Shown here: piece after piece, positions 5,559 to 5,573 of the stretch
How positions within the stretch are numbered: the stretch's first letter is position 1
How the letters are laid out: the number at the start of each line of letters is the position of its first letter
Source: Desulfobacterales bacterium
GTDB taxonomy: Bacteria > Desulfobacterota > Desulfobacteria > Desulfobacterales > ETH-SRB1
Length of the DNA: 5,573 bases
NCBI GenBank assembly: GCA_030017395.1
Contig: JASEIZ010000148.1
Location: 1-5,573 of the forward strand
Direction of reading: 5' to 3'
Made by a program: the position numbers and the translations under genes
Notes under the pieces: generated by a model
What the model was told of the DNA's origin: nothing
Databases searched by the model: none
What the model saw: the letters and a program-made list of their open reading frames with translations, nothing else

Positions 5559-5573
5559 AAAACCGGATATGCT

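Noticed and set aside
5569..5573. ATG near the window end as the start of a next gene.
   Set aside because: Only a few bases remain, and the nearest purine-rich stretch is too close to act as a ribosome binding site; it cannot be supported.

Overview
This window is a stretch of a bacterial surface-polysaccharide (O-antigen, capsule or exopolysaccharide) biosynthesis locus. All recognisable genes are on the plus strand and tightly packed, as in an operon. The presence of an O-antigen ligase/polymerase-type membrane protein suggests a Gram-negative (diderm) bacterium, but nothing here identifies a species. There are no RNA genes, insertion sequences, CRISPR arrays or convincing terminators.

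Layout: 1-383 is the C-terminal part of a class I SAM-dependent methyltransferase cut by the window edge. 394-1257 is a family 2 glycosyltransferase of the rhamnosyltransferase-like type. 1300-1506 is a possible small membrane protein of unknown function. 1520-2767 (probably starting slightly upstream, near 1484) is a multi-pass O-antigen ligase/polymerase (Wzy_C-type). 2760-2921 is a 53-codon remnant of an ExoA-like glycosyltransferase ending at an in-frame stop. 2922-3758 is a second methyltransferase whose SAM-binding glycine motif lies out of reach of its only usable start codon, with the upstream part scattered over other frames. 3770-4822 is an intact ExoA-like membrane-anchored glycosyltransferase, homologous to the remnant. 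4839-5558 is a third, intact SAM-dependent methyltransferase.

Inferred working: the glycosyltransferases would add sugars from nucleotide-sugar donors to a lipid-linked repeat unit at the inner face of the membrane. The methyltransferases would O-methylate sugars (or cap chains). The Wzy/WaaL-type protein would polymerise or transfer the exported units on the periplasmic side. No flippase, chain-length regulator or nucleotide-sugar synthesis gene lies in the window, so the pathway is only partly visible.

The most noteworthy part is 2760-3083: a truncated glycosyltransferase abutting a frame-broken methyltransferase, followed by a diverged intact paralogue of the truncated gene. With a marked fall in G+C from the 5' end (37 of 60 bases G/C at 181-240) to the 3' end (16 of 60 at 4861-4920), this points to a mosaic locus assembled by transfer and recombination. 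I see no clearly new biological system; the region reads as a scarred but otherwise conventional polysaccharide cluster.
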